Assembly (NCBI GenBank): GCA_963556695.1
Contig: CAUWAG010000020.1
Span: 310,001 to 374,000 of the forward strand
From: Anthostomella pinea
Taxonomy: Eukaryota > Ascomycota > Sordariomycetes > Xylariales > Xylariaceae
Direction of reading: 5' to 3'
DNA: 64,000 nucleotides
Shown: in pieces, positions 18,979 to 28,875 of the stretch
Position numbering within the stretch: the first letter of the stretch is position 1
Layout of the letters: every line of letters starts with the position of its first letter
Translations under genes and position numbers: made by a program
Notes under the pieces: model-generated
Told to the model about the DNA's origin: nothing
Database searches by the model: none
What the model saw: only the letters and a program-made list of their open reading frames with translations

Positions 18979-21819
18979 TCACATAACCTCAGCAGGGTTG
19001 CTTCGGCCCTTGCGTCGGGTGAACAGGGTTCCTTTCCTCTTCACGTCATTCACCTCCGTGGGCACCGTCTTGCCAAGTGCCAGCTTTTCTCTCTCGGCTT
19101 TGACTAGGGTTCTTCTCTCCTGTCTCTTCTGTTCAATGGTGTCCTGGCTCAGGTGGCCGAACCCGTTGCGCCGTTTGAAGCATGACTCCATCAGCCCGTT
19201 TGCGTCGATGAGTCTCCGGGGTATGGTCTGGACCACCTGAAAGATCTCCATGGGGTCCCCAACCGTCCTGATCTCGGACTCGCCAAGCTTGAAGATGCAC
19301 AATGCGATCCGAAAGAGCGTTTTCGACCCCTCGTAGAAAAACACATCCCAAACCCGCAGCGTGGTCTCGATGGGCAACGTCCCAATAAAACAGCTCATGA
19401 ACCACGCCGTCATACAAAGGGTGATGGGCGGCAGTCGAGTTGGTTCGCCCATGTACTTCTGTCTGCGATTCTTGGGTCGTACCGCATCGGTCCCATCCAG
19501 CTCACCACCGATCTTGGCCCATACGCCGGGCATGGCGTCTCTGAGCGACGACATTAGCACGCCAAGATCGACGTTGGCGCCCTCGAGACTCATCTCGTGT
19601 GTTCCGGGGAGGTAGACCCTGGTTATGATGTTAAGTAACCAGAACGCCTGCTCCTCGGTTTCCACGAAAAGGAGCAGGAGACCTGCAAGGAAGTTGAGGG
19701 ACTGGCAGTAGCCGATACGGGGGTTGTAGACAGAAAAGGCGTGCAGCACCCGCCGCAGGGAGGAGATCATGGGCTTCTCATCTATCTCTCGGACGCTCCC
19801 GTTGGGATCTTTGACCGTCTGCCCACTGTTGCGAGTCTGAGTAGTGTCGCCCGGGGCCGCCGCAGGCTGCGATGAGCGGAACTTGATGTTGTCTGGGAAC
19901 GTCCGATGCAAATCCCGCTCAATGGCTTCGTAGTCTACATCCTTGACCTCTTGCTTGAGAAGGGTATCGTACAGCCCCGAGTGTTTCGAGAGAATGGCCG
20001 GACCGCCTGCGTAGTAGAACCAGGCTGCTCCTCTCCACTCTGGCGGGATGCCCTTCCGAACAAAACGCTTCGTCTTGGCCGAGCGAGGGGGGAACCGGTT
20101 GGGAGTGTCCGTCATTAGCTCGTTGTCCTTCAAAAAGAGGTTCCACTTCTTCCGCCTCCTTGCTAGGTAGTCGGTATACCCATGATTCCACTCGTCATAC
20201 TGTTCCTGGGTAACGTATTGATTGCTCTTTCTGAAGCCGTAGCGATCTCGATCGTCTGCGTCCGTGGTAGTCATGGCCGTCTGTCGTCGAGTTAGCCGCG
20301 GCCGCTGGAAGTCGTCTTTGGGGTCTGTCGTGCTCGCGCCAATCTCGGCGGGAAGCGAGTTAGTCAAGTTGGAGTTTCGGAAGATGGCGGCCGAGTCTCG
20401 CACAATGGCATCAGAACGCGGACCAGGGAATGTGGCGGCTGATCTGGGCATCGGCAGAGGATCATCCATAGCTTCCAACACGGCGGTCCGCCTCTTACTT
20501 GATTCCGACTTCCCGGTGGGCGGTCTCGACTCGTCGTCTTCGTTATCTTCTGGTAACGAGTCGTCGCCGAAGCCCTTTTCGTACATTCCCATCACGTCTT
20601 CTACGCTCAGCGCTTCGTCCACCTGGTCGTCCACCTGACCATACACCGATGTCACGGAGCTGCTTTTGGTCAGCACACTGCTTCTTTCGGTCCCAAGAGT
20701 CCCCTGTGCTGTAGATGCCGAGAGTTGAGATCGGAAGCTGGATCTAGGCTCGTCCGTGGGCATCGAGGCCATCCGATGGAGGAGCGGTTCCCTGGCTTGA
20801 GCGGGCCCGGCGCTCTCAGCGCGGTTATATGCGGCGAGTGGTCGAGTGGGCGGCGGCTGCCGACCCCGACCTCGAGGACTGTCGCGACTGTGGATATCGG
20901 GAGACGGCCGAGCTGGGAGGGAAGCGAACGTGGATGAGGATTTATTCGAGGATATGGATTGGCCTCGAGAACGGGGCCACGAAACCGGGTGGCCGTTTGT
21001 GACGTCGAGTTGGTTCGGGTCGGGGTGGGACTGGTTTGTTGACCGGAGCCGGGTGCCTTCGTAGTACGGTTGCTTGATACTCGGATTACGAGGCCTTGAG
21101 AAGTTTTCGACAAGGATCGAGTTGTCGGTAGAGGCTACTTTCGTCGCAGGTAGGGTAGGGAATTCATCTCGGGTCTCTGAGGCTATGGAATCGATGCTGC
21201 GGTGCGGGTCGTTGTGAGGAATTGGGGATACGCTAGGAGAGGCGTTTGCGATAGGCGACGTCGGGGCAGAGGCAAGTGACTGGTTGTAGAGAGTCGAACT
21301 ACCATTCGACAGAGAGTCCCACCGGTGGGACACTGGCGAAACAGGCGCTGTCGGTATCTGGGGTGAGGCAGAGCCGGCTCGCACGCGAAAGGTGGGTGAC
21401 CGCGGATAAGTGTTCAGGTAGTTGGTCGAGGGCGTGGTGGTCGTGGTGTGAGAAGAGGAACGATAGTAGCCGTTGTCGTAGTCGTACTCGACGTTCTCGT
21501 CTCTGTGGTCGTGTGGACGTAAGCTTGAGGCAAACGAAGACGAAGCAGAGGCAGGAGACGAAGGTGAAGCTGAAGCCGGGGCCGGGGCCGGAGCCAGGGT
21601 ATGTTTCGAGTCGTGAGCTCTGGGGGCAAAGAGCCCAAACTCCCTTGACTTCATACTGCGCTCGCGTCGAAGACTAGGTCCGCCACTCGAGCCCGAACCT
21701 GATCTTGAACCAGGTTTTGTCACATGTGCTTTGCCGAGGTTTTGCTGGTATGGGTGCACCGAGAAGGTGGTTGGGACATCTTCCGGGGCTTCGGGGCCGG
21801 CGGTCATTGTTCGCGCCAT
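18979..21819 (-). CDS. TBC-domain Rab GTPase-activating protein
   Basis: Single 946-residue reading frame. Residues 1 to about 520 are low complexity, rich in Ser, Pro and Arg (disordered). The TBC domain spans about 590 to 850: it opens with RKGIPPEWRG, has the arginine-finger motif I-x-x-D-x-x-R as IERDLHR (about 633) and the glutamine-finger motif Y-x-Q as YCQSLNFL (about 706), followed by FWLLNIITRVYLPG and FIGTLPIETTLRVWDVFF. Both catalytic fingers are intact, so it should speed GTP hydrolysis by a Rab. The layout (long disordered N-terminus, one TBC domain, GIPPEWRG opening) resembles yeast Msb3/Msb4 (Gyp3/Gyp4), which act on Sec4/Ypt Rabs at polarised growth sites; orthology is inferred. 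A linker insertion rich in Gln, Thr and Asn lies between the two fingers. No intron is needed. Confidence 0.9.
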   Translation of the reverse strand: MARTMTAGPEAPEDVPTTFSVHPYQQNLGKAHVTKPGSRSGSGSSGGPSLRRERSMKSREFGLFAPRAHDSKHTLAPAPAPASASPSSPASASSSFASSLRPHDHRDENVEYDYDNGYYRSSSHTTTTTPSTNYLNTYPRSPTFRVRAGSASPQIPTAPVSPVSHRWDSLSNGSSTLYNQSLASAPTSPIANASPSVSPIPHNDPHRSIDSIASETRDEFPTLPATKVASTDNSILVENFSRPRNPSIKQPYYEGTRLRSTNQSHPDPNQLDVTNGHPVSWPRSRGQSISSNKSSSTFASLPARPSPDIHSRDSPRGRGRQPPPTRPLAAYNRAESAGPAQAREPLLHRMASMPTDEPRSSFRSQLSASTAQGTLGTERSSVLTKSSSVTSVYGQVDDQVDEALSVEDVMGMYEKGFGDDSLPEDNEDDESRPPTGKSESSKRRTAVLEAMDDPLPMPRSAATFPGPRSDAIVRDSAAIFRNSNLTNSLPAEIGASTTDPKDDFQRPRLTRRQTAMTTTDADDRDRYGFRKSNQYVTQEQYDEWNHGYTDYLARRRKKWNLFLKDNELMTDTPNRFPPRSAKTKRFVRKGIPPEWRGAAWFYYAGGPAILSKHSGLYDTLLKQEVKDVDYEAIERDLHRTFPDNIKFRSSQPAAAPGDTTQTRNSGQTVKDPNGSVREIDEKPMISSLRRVLHAFSVYNPRIGYCQSLNFLAGLLLLFVETEEQAFWLLNIITRVYLPGTHEMSLEGANVDLGVLMSSLRDAMPGVWAKIGGELDGTDAVRPKNRRQKYMGEPTRLPPITLCMTAWFMSCFIGTLPIETTLRVWDVFFYEGSKTLFRIALCIFKLGESEIRTVGDPMEIFQVVQTIPRRLIDANGLMESCFKRRNGFGHLSQDTIEQKRQERRTLVKAEREKLALGKTVPTEVNDVKRKGTLFTRRKGRSNPAEVM

Positions 21820-24800
21820 TCTGAAGTTTTACTTGTTTGTCCTGACCGAGGATATTTGTACTCTCCCCAGGCCTGCAGTGACCAGCACACAGCTACAAAC
21901 AATGACAAAGAGTCCCAATGGGGACACCTGGCGCCCTACGAGATCAGACGAAGGAAATATTTGGGCGGCTAGCGAAGTGTGGGGGTGGTTCAGCCAACGG
22001 TGCTGGGGCCTCGAGGCAATGAAATCATAAAGGCAGTATCGACCCAAGTTAACGGCTACGTTCTGATCTGGTAGAAGTAGTGTCGCCGCTTGTTCGGAAA
22101 GGGGTAAACGAGAGTTGGCGCCTGGTCGGTCGGTCGGTCGATCGGTCGGATGTTCAGCTGAGGAACGTGAGGCTGGCCGCAGCTATTCAGTTTCGGGACC
22201 CTTCCATCATAGTAGCTAGCGTCTGGTGTAGTACAGGTGCAGCAGTAGCAGCAGTCGTACACTACAGTCCTGGCCAGGGGCACAGAGGCTGGTAGATTTG
22301 CTGGTCTGCCTCGTCCCGTCTGATAGATGCAGTGCGATACGAACGGCGTGTGGAGGGGACACGATGGTGGTCGAGGTTGCGTAGCTGCGTGTCTGAGCCC
22401 TGCAGCCAACGAATTGAGACAATGTGACGAACCAGTATCGCGTGCATACGTGTAGGTACGGTACCCAAGGTAAGTAGGAGGTGTGGAAAGAGGTACAAAC
22501 GACGACGGCTACATGACCACGCTGATGAAGACTGAAACCGTACACGCAAACACCGAAAGAAAGGCGGACAAACACCGAGGTAGTGAATGTGGGCGGGCGG
22601 TCGACAGACGATCTGGCGCCACGTCGACGAGGGCTCCGAGTTCCGGTCAAACGAGTGAATGGATGGTGTGTCGCGCGCGTGTGAATACACTGGTGACTGG
22701 CAGACTGGACGCAGGTATGGAAAAGGTCTATGGACAGAATGCATCCATTATTAACGCGCGCTGCATGCAACTTGGGAAGTTGGAAACGGTAATTCGACTG
22801 CTGACACTGTAATTAGGCTGGTCCAAGCGAGCCTGGCAGGTGCTGGAAATGCCAACTTCAGACGCCCGTCGATTGCTAGCAGCAGCATCGCGCCCTGATG
22901 ACAGGCCATGACAGGTTCTGACAGCCCCAGATTCCAGGTACCCCCGGGGGGCCCCTCCAGCTGTAAATCCTTAAATCCCAGCACCACGGACGCCGAGCAG
23001 GGGTGTTGCCGCTGCCGCTGCAGGTGCCCACGCTGCCACGGCCTGCCGGATGTTCACTGGTTCAGACGCCAACTGTCGATCAACCACCACAAATCGCAGG
23101 GACTCCCATTGGCCAATCTCCCCAAAAAAAAACAAAAGAGGAAAATGCGAAAATGGAAGGCCCGGATTTACGTTTCGCTCCCGAGCTGGAGGTCGCTTCG
23201 TTGGATTCCATCACGACCCAGGCAGCCATCTGCAGGGATACAACCGCAATTTCCCATCGACGTGATCATGATGATGTCAGGGTCAGCATCCGTGTCCATG
23301 GTTCTACGTGAAAGTGTCAAGTTGATGGCGAGACCATCCTTCAATGTTCTTCAAACATTGTCGACTCTCGACTCCGAGCTGCCGAAGCTCTGCTACTGAT
23401 GGCTGTGTACAGCGTTTCCATTTCATACTGACTTCATAAGTGTTTCCACTTGCAGCCGCAACTCAACTGTCTTGGGCCATCTTTGCACCTATGAACCAGC
23501 ATCCACCATGTTCGGCAGCAAAACACCTTCCCCGCCGTACATGTTCTGCAAAAGATGTGTCAATCACACCTCATCGATGACTGCATGTCAGCATCGCCAT
23601 CTGCAGACTTTTCCTATCCGAGGCTCTCTCATCAGCAGAGCCATTTCTGGACCGTTCAGTAGTACTGTAGGTGCCTGGCGCCGTGCAATTGCACAGTCCG
23701 TGTCACATGGACCATAGCGTCAACGGCCACTCAGCTAGGACACGCCGAAACCCTCTTTCGAGATGACAAGATGGGAATATATCACGGGCCACTATTGTCA
23801 TTGAGGACTCGCTCGGCGCGGCACGGATGGGGCTGTAGACAATGAGTTTTACGGGGGTAGTGTGACCGACCTAGCCGACGCCTCCGGAATGCGAATTCAC
23901 ACTCGTAGTCCGAGATTTTCAGTTGTCAGATCTCATTTCAAATCGTCAACAAACGAAGAAAATTCTCCGCCAATCTCTGCCTGTGCGGCGTGCTGCACGG
24001 CAGCCCGACCTTCAACATGTCATCCTCATTTCGCCATTCCATCGCCATCACATTCTTGTCGCTTACCAATTATAGCTGAGCAGCGAGGTGATCACTGGAA
24101 ACGAGTCCCATCACCGGGAAAAGACGCCACCATCTCATCTCATCCCGTCCCGTCCTGTCTTGTCCTTGAGGTTACGCCAACGCGTGTCGAGCGTGCTCTA
24201 CGCGTCAAGGTTCCCATACAGCCACTCTCTTCCCCAGGCAAGCACATCCATCTGGGCGTCTTCTGGGGTTTCTGTTATATTGATCTCTAGGCATTCAGCC
24301 ACAAATACGTGACGTATTCCAGCCCTTCATCTCCGACTCTACAGCTATCACCCAGGCAAGCCAGGTCTAGTCACGACATATGGGTAGCGAGTGCTATGGC
24401 CCACCTTTCAGCCAGGAATGTGGCGCGTCGCAAACTGACAATCCACGACCAATGCCTCTATCATATATCTCCCATCATTTCCTGGGTAGGTTCTTTTCAG
24501 TGGTCATTGCTGTACCTCCATGACATGGCTGTCAGGCGTTTGTGCTCCTCCACCATTTCACAACCTTGAATTACCTGTCCTCAATAACACCTGCTTCATT
24601 GGCTGCATTCCTTGCAGTTTCGACATTCAGGTAAGGTATCTCTGAGCTACAGTCACTGCCTGGCCAGTGCCAGTGCATCAAATGCCGTTCCGGTGGTCGA
24701 TGAAAGCCTACAAAGACGTCATTGCAAGACAGCTTCCCAAGATGAATAGGTTGCCCTGACATTTGACCGCGCATTGCTGAATCTCATATGTAGACCAAAC

Positions 24801-25059
24801 GAAGGCTTGTGCCATTCTGTGATATGGGAAGACAACTGACATCTACGAGTTGTATTCCCCGATTCTTGGCTGATGAAGCATTGCCAACATGGGGAGCACG
24901 AATGCCGAGTTCAAAAGAAGCGGACATTCAGATTCCGAGATGCAGCAATGCTGTAGGACCAAGCACATTGGCGATTCTCCCACGTGCATGGCATGGCAGA
25001 TGGAAGGGAAGAGAGACGGACAGGAAGGATACGGAGAGGGACAATATGGGAGATGCTGA
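21820..25059. other. Long intergenic stretch, no gene recognised
   Basis: About 3.2 kb upstream of the TBC gene. Many overlapping open frames of 60-180 codons exist on both strands, but none shows a domain or a consistent splice structure. A GGTC tetranucleotide microsatellite lies at 22123-22149. It may hold long 5' leaders or non-coding transcripts. Confidence 0.4.
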
Positions 25060-25770
25060 TAGGGGGCTCGAGCTCCCCCTGGTTTGGCATGCTCCCCAAA
25101 GTCTCCGTCTCTAAATCCCCCCTCCCCCCTCCTCATTCACCATGCCCGGGCAGGCTACAGGCCCAATCACCAGCCATCGGCTTTTCTGTTCCTGAACACC
25201 TGTACCTTTCCTTAGGTATTATTATTAGACTCCAGCTGGAGCTAGGTGGGAGCTCCCCCTCCAGCTGCTCTCACCCCAGGAAGTTGTTATAGTAAATTAC
25301 CCCACGACCGGACCCGATCGCAGCTCTGGTCAGGGGGGGTAGCTCGAGTGCCACACCATGATTACTCGCAGCTCCCTCCGTCTGGGCCCTGGCTGCTCTT
25401 GGTGTCTCGGGTACGTCCTTCGAGAGTCTACGGGTCGGCAATGACGCCCATCTCCAAGCTGCAGCTGGAGCTGGCTGGAGCTGGAGCTCTCTCCGCCCAT
25501 TAGAGCCTAGTCCTCTGCCCTCCCTTACTACTAGCCTTGACCGGCAGACGGGAGACGGACGGGTGAACGTAACATGCGCAAGGCAAAGCAAAGCGACGCA
25601 ACGCGACGCACCAGCAAGCTCCCAGAGCTCACCCCTCCGTCGGCCCCCCTCTCCTCCGCAAGCTCTCCCAGCTCACCCCAGCTCACTCGTCCTGTCTGTC
25701 CCAGCAGCCTTCCCTCCAAGCGTAACAGCGAGCAATTCCCTCCCACTCCCTCCAGCTCCCCCCGGAATTT
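25060..25770. promoter_or_regulatory. Dense cluster of AGCTCC / GGAGCT motifs upstream of the acidic-protein gene
   Basis: The 6-mer GGAGCT or its complement AGCTCC, often as GAGCTCCCCCT or CAGCTGGAGCT, occurs repeatedly: near 25068, 25230, 25250, 25368, 25460-25490 (several overlapping copies), 25617, 25660 and 25755. GAGCTCACCCC variants lie at 25628 and 25670. The cluster ends about 150 bp before the ATG at 25913. It looks like a homotypic transcription-factor site cluster, but simple-sequence expansion is possible. Confidence 0.4.
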
Positions 25771-25912
25771 CCCCTTTCCTTCCTACCTCTCTCTTCTTCC
25801 CATCCTTTTCTACCTAAACACCATCTCAGTCCTGTACTCGGCCATCACAGATCCAGCTTGAAAGACCCCTGGACATCACCAATTGCCCCTCAACCTTAAA
25901 TCAGAGCCGAAG

Positions 25913-26754
25913 ATGAGTTCACGGAAGAGAAAGCAAGACGAAGAGGAAGAGCTTGTTGCTCTTCCAAGTGACGAAAGCGAGGAGGAAGAAGAATAGTGAG
26001 TAATTCCAGACCTTATCATACTTCTTTCAATCATCTGGGACCGGTGGTGGTCGCCAAGCTGCCACACTTGTCCCAGCCTGTCGCAATGAATGCGCCAACG
26101 TCGCCTCAACAATTCGCTTCGGCGCATTTTTCGCCGCCTGGTCGCCATCCTCGCGTCTTCCTTGTACATCCATTCCTCTGGCTGGCATAGGTCTTGAAGA
26201 TATATACATGTACTTGAGTGCTCTGCTGACCTTAGCAGCATCTCGGAAGGTGACGAAGACGATGACGCCCAGGATGACGATGAAGAGGAGGATGAGGAAG
26301 GAGAATTCGACGAAGAAGGCGAACCCGAGGATGAGAATGGCGTGAAACGTAAGCGCGAAGCTCTGCTATGGTCCCTTGCCAGTCGTGCAGTACCGCCAAC
26401 GCAGCGGATGTGCCGATGTCGCGCGCTTCATTTCATCGCGGCCTGCTAACACTTCAACGTACAGCTCAAGCTCCTCCACCGAAGAAGAAGCAGAAGACGA
26501 CCACCACTGCACCTGTTCCCGCCGTCGATGACGGTGAAGACGAAGACGACGAGGAGCAGTCCGATGAAGAGGACATCGAAGGGGAAGACGAAAACGGCTA
26601 TGACGAGGAGGCAGAAGGCGACGCTGATGAAGAGGGTGGTCTCGTTACTGAACCTGTAACCAAGGCCAAGGTCGACGTTGAGGCTCCGTTCGAGACTGAA
26701 CCAGCCGCGAAGATAGTCAGTGTTGTCGGTGCCGATGAAGATGACGAGGACTGA
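25913..26754 (+). CDS. Small acidic, lysine-tract nuclear protein
   Basis: Three exons (25913-25995, 26239-26348, 26465-26754) give 483 nt, 160 aa. The protein starts MSSRKRKQDEEEEL (possible nuclear localisation signal), has long Asp/Glu runs in exons 2 and 3, a basic island PPPKKKQK, and ends GADEDDED. Acidic runs of this kind occur in histone chaperones (for example CHZ-type) and nucleolar proteins, but no diagnostic domain is visible, so no function is assigned. The acceptor of intron 1 is a NAGNAG (TTAGCAG), so transcripts adding one Ser are possible. Intron 1 (about 243 bp) and intron 2 (116 bp) have GTGAGT and GTAAGC donors. The next upstream gene is 4 kb away. Confidence 0.7.
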
Positions 26755-28062
26755 GGTTTCGGCCACTTGTTTCCATGAAATATGGTCGGCAACTGTTGGT
26801 TTATTTCCCTTGAGCTTCGAGGTTACTTCTAGATCATCTCTTGTTCGTCTGACGTTTCTCTTCCTATCCTAGAGGGGCCACTGTAAGTATGATGACATCT
26901 GTAGGGAAACCAAAAGACACGGCTTTCTCGGCTTCTAGCGATATCGAATGGCGGGGCAAAGATGGTCTTTACCTGGATCTAATATAACTTACTGTCCAAC
27001 AACATGTCTCGACCATTAGCGCGACCCTGAGTAATTAAGGTCGGCACACGCTTGATACTGAAGGTAGTTGAGACGTCTGCCAAACTGCCGTCGGGTTCAA
27101 CTGAATAGCGCAGCTGGCAATGGAATCACGAAAGAGAAAGATTCCGACTATGAGCAATGTGATCTTTATAAGAAGCAGGCATCAATCGTGCGTACCCCAC
27201 GTCCCCACGCTTCTCGCACCCTTACGTGCTTTGACAAGTGTCAGTCCTGCTCTCGTTGGCTGATCACGATGGATTCGGCCTATCGTGATGGCCCGGCTGG
27301 ACTGCACGTTTCTGGAGTGCCTGCGAAGACCACGACTTGCTGGAACCATGACTTGCGACAGTTGGCTCTGACATTCGGCGGCTGAGCTTCGTTACCAATA
27401 TATAGACAGACTCAATTCGTACAGAGACATTGACATACCCGTAGGGAATCCTTCCACTCGAGGCAGTGCCTCTTGTTGAGTGCGGCGATAGGATACAATG
27501 TTTGTACGCATTCACTGACGACCTCGACAGAAGATGACCATCCGTGTATCATACACCGATAGGTGAATGCCGAACATAACATTCATCGTATGCAAGTCGA
27601 ATGGGATCTCACTACATCATCACCGCAAGCTTCGTGGTGATTCACAGAAGAGCCCACACGAGCTGGTAATGTTCGACTCGGACTGTGAAACCTTGCCTCT
27701 GGACTCTATATCGTTCAGATATCGCTGTGTATGAAGTCGACCAGTGACCATGATGAGGACCCGGTGATATTAGACTCGAACTATGACGCCTTGCCTCTGA
27801 CTTTATACTGTTCACATACCACTCTGTATGATGTCGGCGAGTGACCATCATGGAGATCCAGTGACTACCTCAAAGTCTATAAAAGACCTCTTGGAAACGC
27901 TTCCAAGTGTGCTTCTTTCCAGGAACCAAACCCAGACAAGACACCAGCAACACCAGCACCGCCAACGATCAAGACACCTCACAACGACACCATCCCCACC
28001 CACGACATCTCTCTACACCACCATCTACACACCCAACTTCCCAGAAACCCACAACCCCAACT
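26755..28062. other. Intergenic, with a promoter-proximal duplication
   Basis: No gene recognised. The last 400 bp contain the 98-bp direct repeat listed separately and an AC-rich leader just before the ATG at 28063. Confidence 0.45.
27660..27855 (+). repeat. 98-bp tandem direct repeat, two diverged copies
   Basis: CCTTGCCTCTG recurs at 27691 and 27789. Around it, ATTAGACTCGAACTATGACGC matches ATGTTCGACTCGGACTGTGAAA, and GTATGAAGTCGACCAGTGACCAT matches GTATGATGTCGGCGAGTGACCAT. It lies about 210 bp upstream of the small ORF at 28063. Confidence 0.75.
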
Positions 28063-28293
28063 ATGTCGGGAGAAAAGCAGCAGGCGAACGTCGGCAAGAA
28101 GAGAGACGCCGCCCCTGCCCCACCTCCTCAACCTGCTCAGCCTGCCCAGAGCTGGGGTTCGGGCTATGCTGGATTGACGCCCGGCTCCGCCGCCGAACAT
28201 CTGAAGAAGGCTAACGACCTTATTCGGCAAAACAATGCCGATTATGCTCCTTGGTTGATCCGTCCCACGAATATTCTATCGGGCTGTACATAG
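28063..28293 (+). CDS. Small protein of unknown function, with possible extension behind a stop
   Basis: 76 codons from an ATG in a good context (AACTATGTC) after an AC-rich leader: MSGEKQQANVGKKRDAAPAP, a Pro/Gln-rich stretch, then AEHLKKANDLIRQNNADYAPW. No known domain. The TAG at 28291-28293 is followed in the same frame by 61 more sense codons (28294-28476) and a second TAG (28477-28479). That extension contains VSGKAWDITTRFLEQRL and, 32 codons later, VSGQAWDVTTRFLEQKL, made by a DNA duplication. Either the gene has been cut short by the duplication, or the extension belongs to a spliced form. Whether the 76-residue product is real depends on transcript data. Confidence 0.45.
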   Translation: MSGEKQQANVGKKRDAAPAPPPQPAQPAQSWGSGYAGLTPGSAAEHLKKANDLIRQNNADYAPWLIRPTNILSGCT

Positions 28294-28479
28294 GCGGGCC
28301 TGTGTGTTGCGGAGGGAGCGTTCATGGGAGTTTCGGGGAAGGCATGGGATATCACGACGAGGTTTTTGGAGCAGAGGCTCATAGGCGGGCCTATGTATGT
28401 CTTTGCTGAGTGGACATTCGTGAGGGTTTCGGGGCAGGCGTGGGATGTCACGACAAGGTTTTTGGAGCAGAAGCTATAG
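28290..28479 (+). repeat. Direct duplication of about 91-96 bp overlapping the end of the small ORF
   Basis: ATAGGCGGGCCT recurs at 28290 and 28381 (91 bp apart) while GTTTCGGGG and everything after it recurs at 28330 and 28426 (96 bp apart), so the copies differ by a 5-bp indel near their left ends. They end GTTTTTGGAGCAGAGGCT and GTTTTTGGAGCAGAAGCT. Confidence 0.85.
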
Positions 28480-28875
28480 ATTCACCAAAGGGATCTACCT
28501 AGCTGCTTGCTGTAGTAGAGCATGGTAAATGACTACCACGTTCTTGCATATTTGGAAAAGGATTGCCACGTGACGAGAAAAGTGATCACAACATGATACG
28601 TGACACATGACCAACCAAGGCGGAGTGTTCCAACGTGCTCCGAGAGTATGCCCGCCCTCTGACTATCCGCTGATGGTCCAGGTCATGTCTAAGGGTATAT
28701 AAAAGCAGTGCGTGGCACTAGCGGTACTGCCGTACTAGAGGCAATCTTGAGGGTTGGTTGGAATGATCGTTTAACTGCAGCTCATACCAGAACATCACTC
28801 GTCCCACTGGTGCACTGCATCGCGGCTCCCAGTCCTAGGCAGTACCCATTAATGCCTTGACGTTGGGCTCCGTCA
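28480..28875. other. Short intergenic stretch
   Basis: Nothing recognised. A GGGTATATAAAAG TATA-like box at about 28692 points rightward, although the next gene is on the minus strand. Confidence 0.35.

Noticed and set aside
22908..23399. 163-residue plus-strand ORF in the long intergenic region
   Set aside because: No family pattern, overlapped by equally long frames, no splice or start support.
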